Source: Lingula anatina
Lineage: Eukaryota; Brachiopoda; Lingulata; Lingulida; Lingulidae
DNA: 53,327 nt
Assembly: GCF_001039355.2 (NCBI RefSeq)
Contig: NW_019773513.1
Span: 1,785,620 to 1,838,946, forward strand
Reading direction: 5' to 3'
The translations under genes were made by a program, and so were the position numbers. Each line of letters opens with the position of its first letter. The stretch's first letter is position 1. The notes under the pieces are model-generated. The model had not been told where the DNA came from and ran no database searches. It was given only the letters and a program-made list of their open reading frames with translations. Shown here in pieces: positions 13,057-27,200 of this stretch.

Positions 13057-15854
13057 CAAAAATAAAGATATGGCAGTAATTTCAGAAACACAGTATCAGT
13101 TTAGGTAAAGTAGAATACTATGGCTTTGAATGTCTGGATTACATCATAAAACATTTGCATTTGGGATTTAGTGACAAAGTGTAAATATTATATGAGGGTG
13201 TCAAAGTTGGTCCTGGAAAATTCCTCCAAAATTGTGGAGAACCTAAATAGATATATGTGTGTATATATATAGCTCTATATATATGTGTATAGGTACCTGT
13301 ATAGTCATATATAGCTTTCTCTTGTCACAGTTTGATATCAATTATGGTTGTGAAAGAGGAAAATTGTCAGGCTTGTTCAGCATTGGCCCAACATGAACCA
13401 AAACTTTCTGAACAATCAACATTGAGGGGATGAATAGATCATGTGTTTGTTAATATGTGGGTATTTATAAATATATGATAATGTGGGGTGGGGCCAAGAC
13501 TTTAGCCTTTGATTTTCAGTGTCTGGATATAGTCAGCTAAGTTCTGGGTTTATGGTGTAGGTGGCAGTATCACTAAAACAGTTACCTTATATATGATATA
13601 CAGCAATTAGTAACCGTCAGGTTATTTGTTTATTGCTATAATCTGCCATGCATGAGTAAACAGACTGAGATAAAGGTTTCCAGAAAACTGAAGTAAATAT
13701 TATTGTGGGATGGAAATTAGTCCATATGCTTTTGTTTATTTATGTGATTTCTTGCTATGTGATTGCATTGAGGAAAAAATTCCATGTATTTTTGATGCAC
13801 ATCAGGTGCTCGTATGTTTTATTCAAAAAGCTCTTTCCCCATTTGCATTAGTAAACAAAATTCAATGTAAATAAAACGTAAATATTTTGAAATTAAATTA
13901 GAGTAGGTTGCCATATGATTAAGAAACACCAGTCTGAATATAATAACATTTGGGCTATCATTGAACTTACACTGAAGCTTAGTAGGAATTTTAAAAAAGA
14001 ATGTGAAAACAGGAACCGTGTAATTCTATACATATTAGATGTGGTTAAGAATGGCTACTAGAGTGACAATAGACCAGCAGGCTGGAACTTGAATAGGATC
14101 AATGAAGTATACGGCAGCGTATTATGGTAACGCCAATCAGTTGTCACAGCAGCCATATTGTGACCCATATATGGCATAACTATATATATATATATCTTTG
14201 TATGTTAGACAAATATACCCAATCGTGGTCAGTACTAGTAAATTATATTGAATTGGGCGTGACCATAACATCCATTTAGGGACCATTTAATCATATACCT
14301 ATGTGTATACTGTAGACATATGGTTTTGCATGTTATATCATTATTGAACAATTAGTGAACAATTTTGTGCATGATTTTCATACACTTGGTAACCAGTGTA
14401 TGATAATTCACAGTGTATGATAATTGCTTATTTGGCATTAAAATGAGGTCATAGCGCTTGCTCTTTTACCAGTAAATATTTTTGGGAATTCATTTTAATT
14501 CCTCATCGGCTTTTTATTATTAGCTTGGATACTAGTAGGGGCTCAACAGTACTAAAAAATTCAATCGATTTGAAGGACAAAAATACCACCTGTTCTACTT
14601 TATGGAATCATTCATTCAATTATTTGAATCTTTTTCTGAAATAAACAAGTGGCCCTGATTAGAAGATTGATTCATCTCTTTTTCCAAGAAAAAAGGTAAA
14701 ACTGAATCCATTTTTAAAACAGGATATAAGCATTAAATCTTCTCTGTATGAGGGGACTCAGACCTACATGTGCGTCATGGTTAAGTCTTGGGGCTGAATC
14801 ACCTGTTTGACAGGTATGTTATTACAACGTTTTTATTGACCTGCATAATTACACAGTTTAGTAAGAGTCACGAACTGTATTATGTGGCCTGTCATGATCT
14901 CCTGAGTGACTACATGATTTAGGAGTTAACTGTCACTCACCCTATATATATAATAAGAACATACAAATATCGATGATGAATAATGTCCACCCCCCTCCAG
15001 TCATAATTGCACCCAGTCCAGAAAGTGACTTTTTTTTTTCAAATTTTTGTAAGATAAAAAATAAATGTGATTTTATAACATGTAGTTACTTAAAATAAAG
15101 TTTGTATTTGATATATATTGTAAATTGCACAAATGTAAAAGTTTATGATACCCTTGTTGAGCTTCAGATCTCATGCTTTTGCCTGAACAGGCACATATGG
15201 ACCCTTTAAAGTGAGCTAACATGAGAGGAAAAATTTTAGATAATTAATTATCCAATAAATTTATTCAATAAATCAAATAAATCTGTGGAGATAATAAAAC
15301 TAAAGGGCCCTTATTTTTAATCAAAAGATTCATGTTGTAACTGAGCAGGTAAATGTTGAATGGTTCACAAATTTAACCAGATATATAAAAGGCTCGTTTA
15401 ACAGATAAAATCACTGGTTTATTGGTTTAATCTGATGATTAGAGTTGGCCCCATTTACCATATGATATACATCTGATATATTATGGTAAGGTCAGCTTAT
15501 TTTTCAGCATGGCTGTAAAGTCATAAAGGGTAAAAATTGTTTTGTCCTGATAGGGTAAAACATAGATGTGTCTTTTACTGGTTGATGGCGCAATCTTTTT
15601 CAGACTCACGCATATACATATCTTAGTCATCTTTTCTAGATGCGTATGTACTAAGTACTAGTACACAAGCACCCTGCATGTATGGGTGTGAATGTTACAT
15701 AACAGAACAGTTCTAAATGGCCTAAAATGCACCAAATTGCACCAAATTTTAAAATTTTTCCAGGGGGGCATGCCCCTGAACCCCCCTAGTTTTTGCTGGG
15801 ATTGCGAATTGCCTACCACCTCATAGAGCTTGAAAGCCAGGGGAAACACTGTAT

Positions 15855-15896
<42 letters not shown>

Positions 15897-18800
15897 ACAC
15901 GCACGCACACTGTATATCATGTATTGTTTAATACATGTGCTCTGTTGATCAGTTCCAAACTTCTTGAAAAAATTATGTGATCAGTTACCACATATTCATA
16001 TATTTGATGTGTTTAAAACATCAAATGTGATCCCATTTTTGAAACTTAATCTGAGACTAGTATATATTCAACAAAGGTAGACATAGTAGGTGCTGTGATG
16101 CAGTAAGGAATGTGTGGTTGAAGTACAATGGCTGCATGTCTAAAATGTCATCTGTGTAGTGATATCCTGGTGGTAGGTATACGGTAATCACTTGATCTTT
16201 TCAATGGGGGGAAAACTGTGAATTTTACAGATACTGTATATTTTAAGTCATAATTTCTTAAAATTAGAAACTTTCTATTAAGTGGTAGTAACAAAATTCA
16301 AAAGCAGGCTTATCTGTATTTCCATCAGTAAAAGCACCTCAAGCTGCATAGAAAAATTTTTTATGTGATTATAAAATTATGTATCTGAAAATTTCATAAT
16401 TTTTTCCATTGAAAAGCTTGAGTAAATTGCTCTAAGTGTACCACTCAGAGTGGAGGTGTCATGTAGTGCTAGCAGGTGCTATGTCATCTACTCAACATTG
16501 ATAGTAATCAGCTAAAAGCTTTTATCGCTGACAAAACATCACTGCAGTGTGATTAAGTACCAGTACATGTTCATTATCTACACTATACCCTTTATGCTGC
16601 ATATAATCTTAAAGACAAATGTAAAATAAAATATTTTTTTCTTCTTTTGAAGTGATTTATGAAGAGCAACTTATTCTCTGTATTACATTAATGACATAGG
16701 GTGGTTTGATGTAAGAAAATGAGGGGAGTTAGACATACATGTATCTGTTAGTGACCAATTACTTTTTTTTCGTAAAAATGCAACATGTTTACAAAAGCCT
16801 TGCCAGGAAACAAGTGTATAAATATGCCTTTTACTGCATATAAAATGTTTAAAAAGAAAAGTAGCAAATAAAAAGCTTCAACTTTTATGATAAAATTATG
16901 AAATTGTGTAATTTCAGGTGAACCTGCCAAGTTTGATCCTACTTTCAATGGACCTATCAAGAACAGGTGGGTATATTTAACATTGATTTTGAATGATTTA
17001 ACTTCCTGGAATGTTTTGAAAGATCAACTAAAATTGGCCATATATACATCCTGTTTACGTAGAATATAAATATTTGAAATGAAAAGATAAATCCTGAACA
17101 TCTTTGTTCAAATATGTGTTTTGGGTTAAATGTTTATATTTAGCAGTCTTCTTTTTTAATTTTGATAATTTTGTCAATTTTTTTGGAAAGAAAGGTAATT
17201 CAATTAACCAGCTAAAATAATAAGTTGATTCTCAATTAACCATCGTATTAAACATAAATTCATCATTTATAAATATAATTTGAAATAAATAGTTGTACAT
17301 AGTCTTTAGCAAAAAGCCTACAGTTTTATCTCTGTCAATGCCTGAATATTGCTGTTGTTTTCCAGGGGCTGCACAGATGTAATATGCTGCATCCTTTTTA
17401 TCATATTTTTCCTGGGAATGGGTGTGGTGGGCTACTGGGGTGAGTACCAAGAGTGACCTGAATTCCAAGCAGAATTTTTTAGAATTAGGGGTAGAATATT
17501 GTAGTGGCAGAGATGTATTGAAGAAATGAAATAATATATTAGATTGTATTATTCATGATAAAGCCTAACACTAACAGCATACATCTGGATTGGAACTGGC
17601 TTTTTAACACTTGCGGGTGGGTCGAAGGGGGTATGTATGATATTACATAATATATAATAATAATATGTAGTAGTAGAGGATATGATATATATATATATAT
17701 AATAATAAATATATTTTATAAGATGTATGCAGCATAAATGAAGATGAAATATTATATTTGTTATTTATAAATTGAAAAAAAAGCAACTTGTCTTTTAAGT
17801 AATATTTTTCTGTTGATTTGATATTTATAAGCATTGCCAAGAGATGGCAGTTGTTAATCTTATATAATTCAAAGATTTGCGACATAGATAAGAGACCTGT
17901 GCATTACCAGTGTCTTATCTCAAATAATCAATAGTTCATTTGAGACTGTGATAAATCATGCTGCTTCCATGTCTCCAGTTCCATAAATAATTGTTCAGTA
18001 TTTGTTTCCTGGGGTTCTTGTGCTCTAGAACACAGCTGTAACATGTGACAGTTGTGTGTGACACATGTCTCATTAAAAAAGCATTGCTCAGATATGCTGT
18101 ATATATAAATCACTGTGTGCCATCTGACTCTTTTGTATGATAAATTATTTGATTCGTATGATCATTTGCAATATTGAGACACTGCACTGTAAACTTTCTT
18201 GGTAAGAATTGCATGTGAACAAATCAGTTTCTTATCACGCATGCACAGGCCTGGCTTGTGGTCGGTATAACTATGGAACTGGTCCACAGGCAAACAACTA
18301 TGTCTGTTATGTGATGGCCATTGTTTTTGTAATAACAGAAAAAAAACTTTTTGTCTCTGACACCTTTTTTCATACAGCAGTTGTTTCTGAAAATTTGGCT
18401 ACTTGTTCCCCATCAAAATCTCCCCCCCCCGACCCCCCCCCCCCGAAAAAAAAAAAAAGAATAATAATGCAAAAGTTTACTCAGTTTCTTGACAAGCATA
18501 CATTATAACAGTTCAAACCAGATAAAATGATAGTGATCAAATGATAATGTTTTAAATTATATGAAACATAATGAAATCGTTCTGTTTACTTGTATGGACA
18601 TGAAATACTTGATTGCTAACTAAAAGCTTTCACTCTATTGGACATGTCACCATAGCAATTGACCAAGTGTTGCTATGGAGATATAAAGATGCCTCTAGAT
18701 TTGCATCATGCTCTGTATTATTGGACAAATATAGTCTGTCATGTATGGATACCATTCCTCCCAAACAGTTACAACGTTTAACCAGGGGACATTGACAGCA

Positions 18801-19007
18801 ATCCAAAACCATATAACAAAAAAATTGTTTTTAGTGTCACATAACCCAGTATCAAGGTGTCAACCTCTTCACATAATATTCAACCAAGTCACGCAACCCA
18901 CTTGATCTGCTTAGGGTTTTATTCATCCAGTTTCACAGTTATGCCTGTCAAGATAGATAATTGTTTTCACCTCCCTTGTTCATAGCTTAGTGCGCCACAT
19001 TGAACAC

Positions 19008-19067
<60 letters not shown>

Positions 19068-21101
19068 TGTTTTCTGCACTTTTGCCCTAAAAAATTAATT
19101 TTCCTTGCCCAGCGACCCCCCCCCCCCCCATCAGACCTTTGTTAATAGCTCTAGATCTGCAGGTCAGAATATAATTGAGAGAATTTCCTGCAGTACAGTA
19201 GTACTAGGTAGTGCTTATTAGAAGAAAATTTATGTAGCAGTGGTATTAATTTTTGTTGATCATTAGCTATTGTTGAATTAAAAAAGCAAAAACAAAATGC
19301 AATTAACATGTCTGTTTTAACTTTTTGGGTGTGCATGTCAGTTATCTCAATTCATTGTAGAGACATATTTAACTGCTTTGGCAAGGAATAAATGAGAGTG
19401 AATAGGTATATTATACACCACAAATTTAAAAGAAAGTTTTTTATGTATTTCTTGCAGGCTACAAAGAAGGGGATCCTACTGTCCTGATATACCCGTCTGA
19501 CTCCGAGGGAAACCTGTGTGGTTATGGAAATTTTGTGTGAGTAAAATTCAGTGAAACCTTGGATGAAGGCAGAAAGGTTTATTTGGTTTATTGATGATGT
19601 GATCAAGGGGTTAATAGTTCAGTTCTCATATTGTAAATGAAAAGATGTGCCCATCTGTGTAAATAAATGTATTTATGAATCTGAATGAAGAATTTACAAA
19701 ACACTGTATATCAAATTACGTAAGTCAGTAGGAATCCTATTCAGATTATTTATGTGATTGGTACAGCGCATATGATATATGAAGCTGATTTTTTTAAAAA
19801 TCATTTTGAACATGTTTCCCACAATTTTCAGAAACAAGCCAAACCTGTTTTTCTTTGACTTGTTAAAGTGCACCAATGTTGCCCAGAATGTTGCTGTCGG
19901 GTGCCCTACCACACAGGTAAAGTAACCACTTGCTTTATGTTCATTTGTTAATAAATTACTATTTATCTGTTCAGAATGTTTGTCTTTAGGGATAAAGTCA
20001 AATGTAATGTCAGCCCTGGAAGCAGATAAAAACTCGCAGAAAAAAATAGTTTCTTTGTGCCATTGAGACTGGCTCCTTGCCAAATGGCAGTTAAATTTTA
20101 ACTGGACCTGTAATAATTTTAAATTATGTTCAGTTTATGGCCACAGTTTCTGCTTTAAACCACTAAATTCTTGGATATAACCTGGTGTCCTAAAGGGCTT
20201 CAGCCTTTTGGGCACTGATTAGAGAAACAAATCAGTCACTTATGCAGTGATTTTGGCTGTCTTCAACCTTGGGATCTTTTTACATCAAGTGGTGATGATA
20301 CTCTGTATCATTTCAGTAAATTTCTGTCAGTAGCTATAGAAATTATTAATTGATATTTATCAGCCATTGTTTCATCTGCTGACAGTTATCCAACCTCTAT
20401 CATCTGCTCCTTAGGGAGGGGGAGGGATGAAGAGGAGAAGGGGGCATCTGACTAGACAGCACACTTGAGTGGTGAAAGGTGAAAATACTTAGACCCCATT
20501 CCCAGAAATTAGATCGATCCAACTAGATCGACCTAACTCCCTGGGGGTTCATGCTAAATAGCTGTCAGCCGAGCGGGTACGAAAGTTAACTACCCCCTTA
20601 CAGCTTGTAGTAGGCGGGACGGACATTTAAGCTGGATTATCTGACAGTAATCTAATGAGACTCCCCAGGGGGATAGATCGATCTAAAATCTATGGGAATG
20701 CGTCCTTACACTCATTTCCCTGATGAAGTCCGACTGTCACAGATGAAATATTGGCTGGAAAGATCAGTTTATTATTTTTATAGCTATTGATAAATTTTGA
20801 TTTAAGAAATTTTAAATTAAAAAAATTTAGTGGTCATTTCAAACACAAAGCTAATGAAACTGTCCAACATCTGTACTGTTTCACTTTGAAAGTTAATATA
20901 AGTCCAGCTATTACGTAAAAAAGCCACCTAGTGTAGCCCAGTGTTCAATCCGGCCAGTTAATGAACTTCTGCACAAACAGAGGGAAGCCAACTTGTGAAA
21001 CCTGAAGTAGCTTAATTACATGTCTGAATCTTTCAGAATGTACTGTAATACACCCTGAATTGCAAAACTATACTGGGCAAAGTATAAAGTATTAATAATA
21101 G

Positions 21102-21165
<64 letters not shown>

Positions 21166-24100
21166 TCACGGCTGCACAACAGTTGAGTCAAATTTTTTGT
21201 TTTTGAGTATTGAATCTTTGTATTAATGTGTACATCTGCTGCTGATGTTGTGAACTTGACATTTTAACTGACAAATGATTCAAAGTACATGAAGTATTCA
21301 TAATTGCAGCTTTTTTTCAGGTTGCCACATTTATTCCAGCATTTTGATAAAACTTGATTTCAACTATTCTAATATATAGGAAGACATTTAATCTGATTAA
21401 TATGTAGTATAATTTGAGAATTTCTTTCAGGACTACACAGCAAATGCTTTAATTGGTATTTTGTATATTGAATGTGCAGCAAATTTGTACTTAGGTCAAT
21501 TGAATGATGTGATTGAACATTTTTTTATTTATTCTAAATAATATATTGACCTGCAATATCTCCAATAGGTTTGTGTTGAAAAATGTCCAGATAAATACTG
21601 GGCATGGCTACCTGATTTCATCATTGAGACAACCACTGGAGTACGGACGCGGGGCAATCTGATCTGCGATTACACCACTCAAGCTATTCTTTCAACCACT
21701 ACTCTTGTAAGCTGTAGACCACTGAGGATCGTGTGTTGATCCAATATTTTCTGGTGTGAACTAATTCCTTTGTAAACACTGAGGATCGTGTGTAGATCTA
21801 CTCTGCTGTTGTATGAACTCATACCTCCATAAACACTGTTTGTAGGGTGTAGATCCACCGTGCTGTGGTGTGAACTAATCCTGTGACTTTGTTGTGCTGT
21901 GTGTAGTCTTGCTAACAGGTTGCTGTCAACATTATCAACTTTGCTACGTACAGAATGAAAATTGATAAAGATAATTTTTCATTTTTTGACCATGTTTTTT
22001 TGTAAAAATGTTTTTATATGGTTAAAAAAGTTGAATTATTGTTTGGCTACAAAAATCAATGTGCTCTGACAGCAAGTAGTGTTTTATCACTAGGTGTGAT
22101 GATAAAGTTATGATAGACTTTATCATATTGTTTTCTAATGGCTGGAAATATTGTACAACTGGGATGTCATAGTACAACATTGCCATTATAATAACATAGT
22201 CATAGTAACATTTCCTCTGGTTGCATTGGTCTACTTGGCCCCTTTATGTTGCTTTTACAGTAGTTCAGTAGTAACAATGCAGCCCTTGGATGTGACTGGC
22301 TATACTAACCTGAGCTATCTTTTCTGTATTTCTAGATCTCTAGCATGTCACTGTATAAGAGTCAGAGTGTTGTGTAAGAGTTACTGTTATTAAAGATATG
22401 AGATGTGAGAGTGTCACAGAATGTTGTATTAATCATATCTCGGGCACAGTATGATGCCATCATGGGCTGTTGAGCTGCCATTGTGGCTGTTTTTGGATAT
22501 TTGGAATGGTTTTGAAGTTTGACAGCTGATTTAATTGCGTTCCTGTATTCACTGTTAGAATGTGCCTTATGTGTAATGTTGTCAGAATGTGATGAAAAAA
22601 TGAACCTCAACAATAGGACATGGAGAGTTTTCCTTCATACTTCATCAGGAGCTTATACATCTCTCAAAACTAACTTTTTATGGACTCCATGCATCTCCCA
22701 ACATGTTAGGAATTTTTTCACTCGGTGTCCACAAAACTGTGTTTTGTGGTATAAAGTTTTAAGCTTGCTTCTCAGTCCTAATGCCAATAAGAATGATGGT
22801 GATGGGTTGACTTTTGCTTTTAAAGGTCCTGTAGCAAAAATATATGGCTTGGTACAATGTAGGACCTGGTTCTGATCATATCTAGGCTTTTAGAATTTGT
22901 CTTTCATATTACTTCTCTATGACTTGTAATACTTGTGATGCACCGAAAAGCGTTCCATGTAGAGGTTCTGTATTCTGCGCTTGGTTCTTCAAGCTGATAA
23001 AACCTGGTGTTCAAGATACATTTATGCTTATCAAACAAAGGTTGCCTTCTTTGAGAGTACAGCTTTCTCTTGTAGTTATCAAGATGCTGTTCAATGTCAT
23101 GGCTGTAAACTGTTTAAGGACTCTTCTTCCTCCTTTTCCATTTCCCAAGATGATCACAGTTTCAGGTACGTCTGCCAAAATTTATGTAAGTGGATAGCCA
23201 GAGTTTCCCCAGTTTTGCTCAATCTGTTTACCATGATATTTTTCTTTACCAATGCATCAAGGCACAGTTGTCATGTATACCAAAGAAGCATGCAGGGAAC
23301 ACAGGCAATACACTTTTCAGTGTCCGTGTATACCATGTCTCCACACCATTGAGATCATCTATCCTTACAGATCTGTGTCAGTTCTTGCCCTACCACTTAC
23401 TGGACATGGGTTCCCAGTTATCTCCAGGAGCTGGCCTCTCTTAGTGGTGACAAGTACAGGGATGGTATGATCTGTGACTATGCCACACAGGATATCCTAC
23501 TTACTACCACCAAAGTACGATCTCAGAGAAGATGAGGATCATCCAACAATGATTTTAGTGTACATGTGTAGCTTCTGTGCATAGCTTAGTTTTCCTAGGA
23601 ACAAATCTTCAGAATCTGTGCTTTTTGCCATTGAGCTCTTTTTAGCCTTGTTTTAAAGATATTGGACAGTGAGTATATATGAAGAACTATTGCATAAGCT
23701 TACTGTTTGTTGGCTGTGAACTGATTTCTTTGTACGTATACAATTTGACATAAGGTTAGACCCATATGAAGTGGGTCTAAGACAAGGAATTCACAAATGA
23801 TAAACTAATGACACTGAATGCGTTAGCTCTCTTTATTTTTGTGGCTTGACTCCTATAGTTCAATGCATTGATAAATTTTCTGTGCTTTGACTAATCTCTT
23901 AGGCTACTGGAATTATATCTCATATCGATGACCTAAATTGCCTGTTCTGGTGATTACTGAATTGTTTTCTTCTCAATCTTGACAATTGTTGCCGACTGCC
24001 ATAGCAATTAACTGGTTACAATGTACCACATTGGAATTATCTCATGCTTTATCCTTTGCTATGGCAACACCATCTGGTGGAAATGTTATTGATGGTGACT

Positions 24101-24173
24101 GATAAATGCCATGAAGTGAATTTTCATATGGATGAGCTTGGTTTGGATTCTCAAGTGATTTGATTGAAAAGCT

Positions 24174-24244
<71 letters not shown>

Positions 24245-27200
24245 TGAATGCCAGGGCTTTTCCCTGGAATGGGGGTACAGGTTGTCCCAAATTGCCACCT
24301 GTGATTTCCTACAAATTTTCAGGGAGTCCAAGTATGCCTAAAGCCGTCATGTTTCCAAAAAAAATCCATAGGCCATCAAGTTGTTTTTGAAAATAACTGG
24401 CAGCTATCCAAATGACATTAGATAGTCGCCTGGGAAAACCTTTGCTGAATGTCAATATCCTCAAAAATAATATCTGATTGCAGCATATGCTGTCATGTGA
24501 CGCTGCTGTTGTTGTCTGATCCATATCTCTTTTTCTCTGGTTGGTCCTAAAATTGGAAATTATGTCATCAATATCTTATATGGTGATGGCATTATCAGCC
24601 AATTTTATATTTTATTGAGGCTCAGATAGCAGGATGTAAGATCATGTTTTTTGCTAATTATATAATAAATCACTACCATTTATTTTATCCTTCCCTTTTG
24701 TTCTCTATTTCCGTACGTTTTTTATTTCAGAAACTTTTCTACTAGGATATAACATCTTCCCATTTATGTGTATATATCACTTGCTCTCTGATAGATCAAT
24801 AATAGCACTGTTATTTATGACCTTTTACTTTTTTTTTTTCATTTTTCCAGATGATTCTGTGTGCATTGATATTCTAAGTGTGTCATTTTGTCATTTTATT
24901 TGCAAGCAGGTTTTATAGTTAAAATACTTACACTTTGTACCTGAAACAAAAAAGGAATGATTTCGTATTCAATATGAAATTTCAGAATAAAAAATTCAGT
25001 TATGGAGAATAAGCTAAAGAAAGGTCAAAAGAGAACTCTTATTAATCATGATTACAAGATCCTTGAGGGTGGTTGAGTGAAAGTTATAAATATAAAACCT
25101 GCTACTTGATGTGTCTTTCTTGAAAACTAATCACTTCATTTCCCAAAACAATCTTCAGACAATCTTCAGACACAAAAATGGCCAACAGAGAATCCCCCAG
25201 TTTGGCGTCAATCTAATATTTTTCAAGTAAAAATTTAAGAAAATACAGAACCCTGTTAGTCAGACAATAAGACTCAATTTTAGGTGTGCGTGTCAAAATG
25301 TCCTGACAAGAATTGGGTGTGGGTGGCTGCTGCTGCGCAGGATGCTAACCCCTTGCTCAGTACCCAGGAAAGGAGAAAGTTAAAAGAGGACATGTATTGT
25401 ACTTATAATATAACCACGCAAGTTAGAGATGAAAAGGTAAATTGAGGAGGGAGGGGGCTGGAAAGGGAGAGCAATGGCAGTAAATGGAGTAAACTGGAAT
25501 ATGGACTTTTAATTAAAATTATCAAACACGGATAGTGATGGGATGTAGTAATGGCCTATCTGTCTAAGGGAGCATTCACATCGAGAAGAGCCAAGGTTTA
25601 GTAAGGCCACGACCTAAGTATGTCGGACCTACATGAAAGGAAGACCGCTAATTATTTGATGGTCTCTCCGCTTCTGACACACACCCCCCACGCCTTGTCC
25701 CTCGAATGGTTGAATTGAGCTGAGATTTAATTACTGTGCTTCTGCAGGGATGACGCGTGGTTATATTAACAGGATCAGCCGTCTTCCTTTCATGTAGGTC
25801 TGCTATATTTAGGTCGTGGCCTTACTAAAACTTGGCTCTTCTCGATGTGAATGCTCCCTAACTTCACAAAATATGTGACAGAAAAGAGATTGAGTTGCAG
25901 CAGCTTTTTTATTATTATTATTGGACAAAGAATTCAAAAATCTCTAAAAAAAAATAACAGTTTTCTGTAGAAGTGGGCAATGATTCCACTTTTAAGGTAG
26001 AGTTTTGTTCTCTGTATACGGTAATTTCTCGGTCTTCTGAATGGAGAAAAAAAAGATCAAACTTTCAGATACATTATATAAAAAACAAAGAAATATATTT
26101 TTGTATAACATTTGTGATGCTTTTACTGCATAGAATAGAACTATGGACTAGCCTGCATTTTAATATGTTGCTACTACTCAGTAGCAATGTTCTAATTAAA
26201 AGAAATTATGTCCTTAAATAATGCAGTAAATGTAATATTCACAATTTTTCCCATTGAAAAGGTCGAGTTATTACTTTATTTCCAAACACTGGGGAAAATG
26301 AACCTGTAGTTGATTTGATTTCTTATATTGTTGCTTATTGGCTTGCTAGTAGGATAAAGATGTTTCTGTGTGCTTGCATGAAAACTATAAGTTGTACTTA
26401 GTGTTTGTTTTTGCATTATTTTATTTCATTTGAACCTTTTTATTTTCAAAACTTGTTAATTCTGCACAGCAAATTGTTGTATTACTAATTTACTAATTTT
26501 GAAACAAACTTCATAGTAAAAACTAAAAAATTTCAAATAGCTCTTTTATTTCAAATAGTTTATTGTATCAATTTTTACATATAGTAAAAACTAAATAACC
26601 TTTGACAAAATATCGACTTGTTGATAAAAAAAGTGTTATTTGTGAAGGAAAAAACTCAGTTTTGGAGATAATGTAATGTATATGTTGTTTTATTTTAATA
26701 AGTTTACTCAGGCAGCAGTTAGTTTTAATTTGACATTGTCATAAAAGAAAACTTGCTGCTTTTAAGTACATTTTGAATTAAGATTTATTACACATAGAAA
26801 AAAAATTAATTATTTTCAATGAATTTTGTTTTATATAACATGCTAGCTTGCTTTTATTTTGTTCCACTAGTTGCATGCATATTTATTTTTTTCCATTCAG
26901 TCAATTAAAGAGCTAGTGGAAGGAGGCAACTGTGCTTCCTATTATGTCAAGAGTGATGCAGGTATGAGCTTGATAAATGTTTTAAGTTTTTATTACAAGA
27001 TTTTTATGAAATATGTCAGTATCTTTTCATTTTGTTATCACTTTTATAATGTTTTTAAAAATGTGTTATTCTTATGACTAAGTTTTTTTTTTTTTTGGAT
27101 GATTTGCAAGTTACATTAGACATTGTGTATTTTTCAAAGTGTTTTCAGTTAACTTATAACATTGCACAATATTGATGTACATCACCACTGTTTTATCATT

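Larger units (their letters stand above)
5090..16917 (+). other. Intron 1 of the transporter gene (11.8 kb)
   Basis: The intron runs from donor TACG|GTAAG to acceptor ATTTCAG. It holds a MITE-like element (5692-5902), a second inverted-repeat element (7851-8402), a 70-bp direct duplication (8674-8813), a 3.1-kb tandem duplication (9134-15318) and a CA microsatellite. I see no supported coding exon in it. Around 15745-15805 is a C/G-rich fragment with the inverted blocks CCAGGGGGGCATGCCCC and CCCCCCTAG, which resembles a degraded dispersed repeat. The stretches 5910-7850 and 15911-16917 show nothing recognisable. Confidence 0.8.

Noticed and set aside
24042-24390. Open frames on both strands with long Tyr-Ile repeats
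   Set aside because: Created by the TA microsatellite at 24177-24240.
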